Assembly (NCBI GenBank): GCA_008638015.1
Contig: VTPD01000009.1
Location: forward strand, 1 to 36,913
From: Pelagibacteraceae bacterium
GTDB lineage: Bacteria > Pseudomonadota > Alphaproteobacteria > Pelagibacterales > Pelagibacteraceae
Reading direction: 5' to 3'
Length of the DNA stretch: 36,913 bases
Positions within the stretch are counted from its first letter, which is position 1. Each line of letters starts with the position of its first letter. This document shows positions 36,912 to 36,913 of this stretch, one piece after another. The notes beneath the pieces are model-generated. The model ran no database searches, was not told where the DNA came from, and saw nothing but the letters and a program-made list of their open reading frames with translations. Made by a program: the position numbers and the translations under genes.

Positions 36912-36913
36912 TG

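Noticed and set aside
36886-36913. A plus-strand gene start (ATG at 36886) running off the right edge
   Set aside because: Only nine codons are visible and no clear promoter or ribosome-binding site precedes it; the minus-strand hydrophobic frame explains the region better.

Overview
This is a compact, clearly AT-rich chromosomal segment from a streamlined alphaproteobacterium. Gene content, gene order and small intergenic gaps fit the marine Pelagibacterales (SAR11) or a close relative. That placement rests on recalled family synteny and was not checked by a search. Alphaproteobacterial signs include the SAM-II riboswitch before metX-metW, the separate F1 operon preceded by priA, argH next to a small lipoprotein and lysA, and the short Obg and transaldolase forms. 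I see no rRNA, tRNA, CRISPR, insertion sequence, phage gene or horizontal island. No gap between genes reaches 300 bases; the largest (about 180 bases, 28602-28780) is filled by the metX riboswitch and two divergent promoters.

Layout. 1-63 is the end of an unidentified plus-strand gene. 119-10674 is a plus-strand carbon block: mmsA, a small secreted protein, then mdh-sucC-sucD-sucA-sucB-lpdA, which covers propionyl-CoA/acetyl-CoA entry and the 2-oxoglutarate to succinate and malate to oxaloacetate steps of the TCA cycle. A convergent transaldolase (10671-11324, minus) separates it from priA and the F1 ATP synthase operon atpHAGDC (11369-18236, plus). 18229-25309 is a ten-gene minus-strand operon read from the right: rplU-rpmA-obgE-proB-proA-nadD-rsfS-rlmH-ctpA-rppH (ribosome assembly, proline and NAD synthesis, proteolysis, RNA decay). 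25380-28601 holds gloB, a divergent methyltransferase, and metX-metW under a SAM-II riboswitch. 28781-30759 is hisC-tyrC (plus), meeting plsC (minus). 30756-34209 is argH-lptM-lysA-plsC (minus). The right end has a thioredoxin-like protein, a two-helix membrane protein, an alpha/beta hydrolase, an HNH nuclease, coq7, and probably the tail of dsbB.

The parts most worth a second look are these. The SAM-II riboswitch has a perfect hairpin inserted between its ribosome-binding site and the metX start. A 43-residue LptM-like lipoprotein lies between argH and lysA. A probable dsbB tail lies at the right edge. Consensus promoters repeatedly sit so close to the ATG that mRNAs would be leaderless or nearly so. 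Convergent genes share or abut stop codons with no visible terminator. I found no wholly new multi-gene system; most genes are housekeeping genes of known families.
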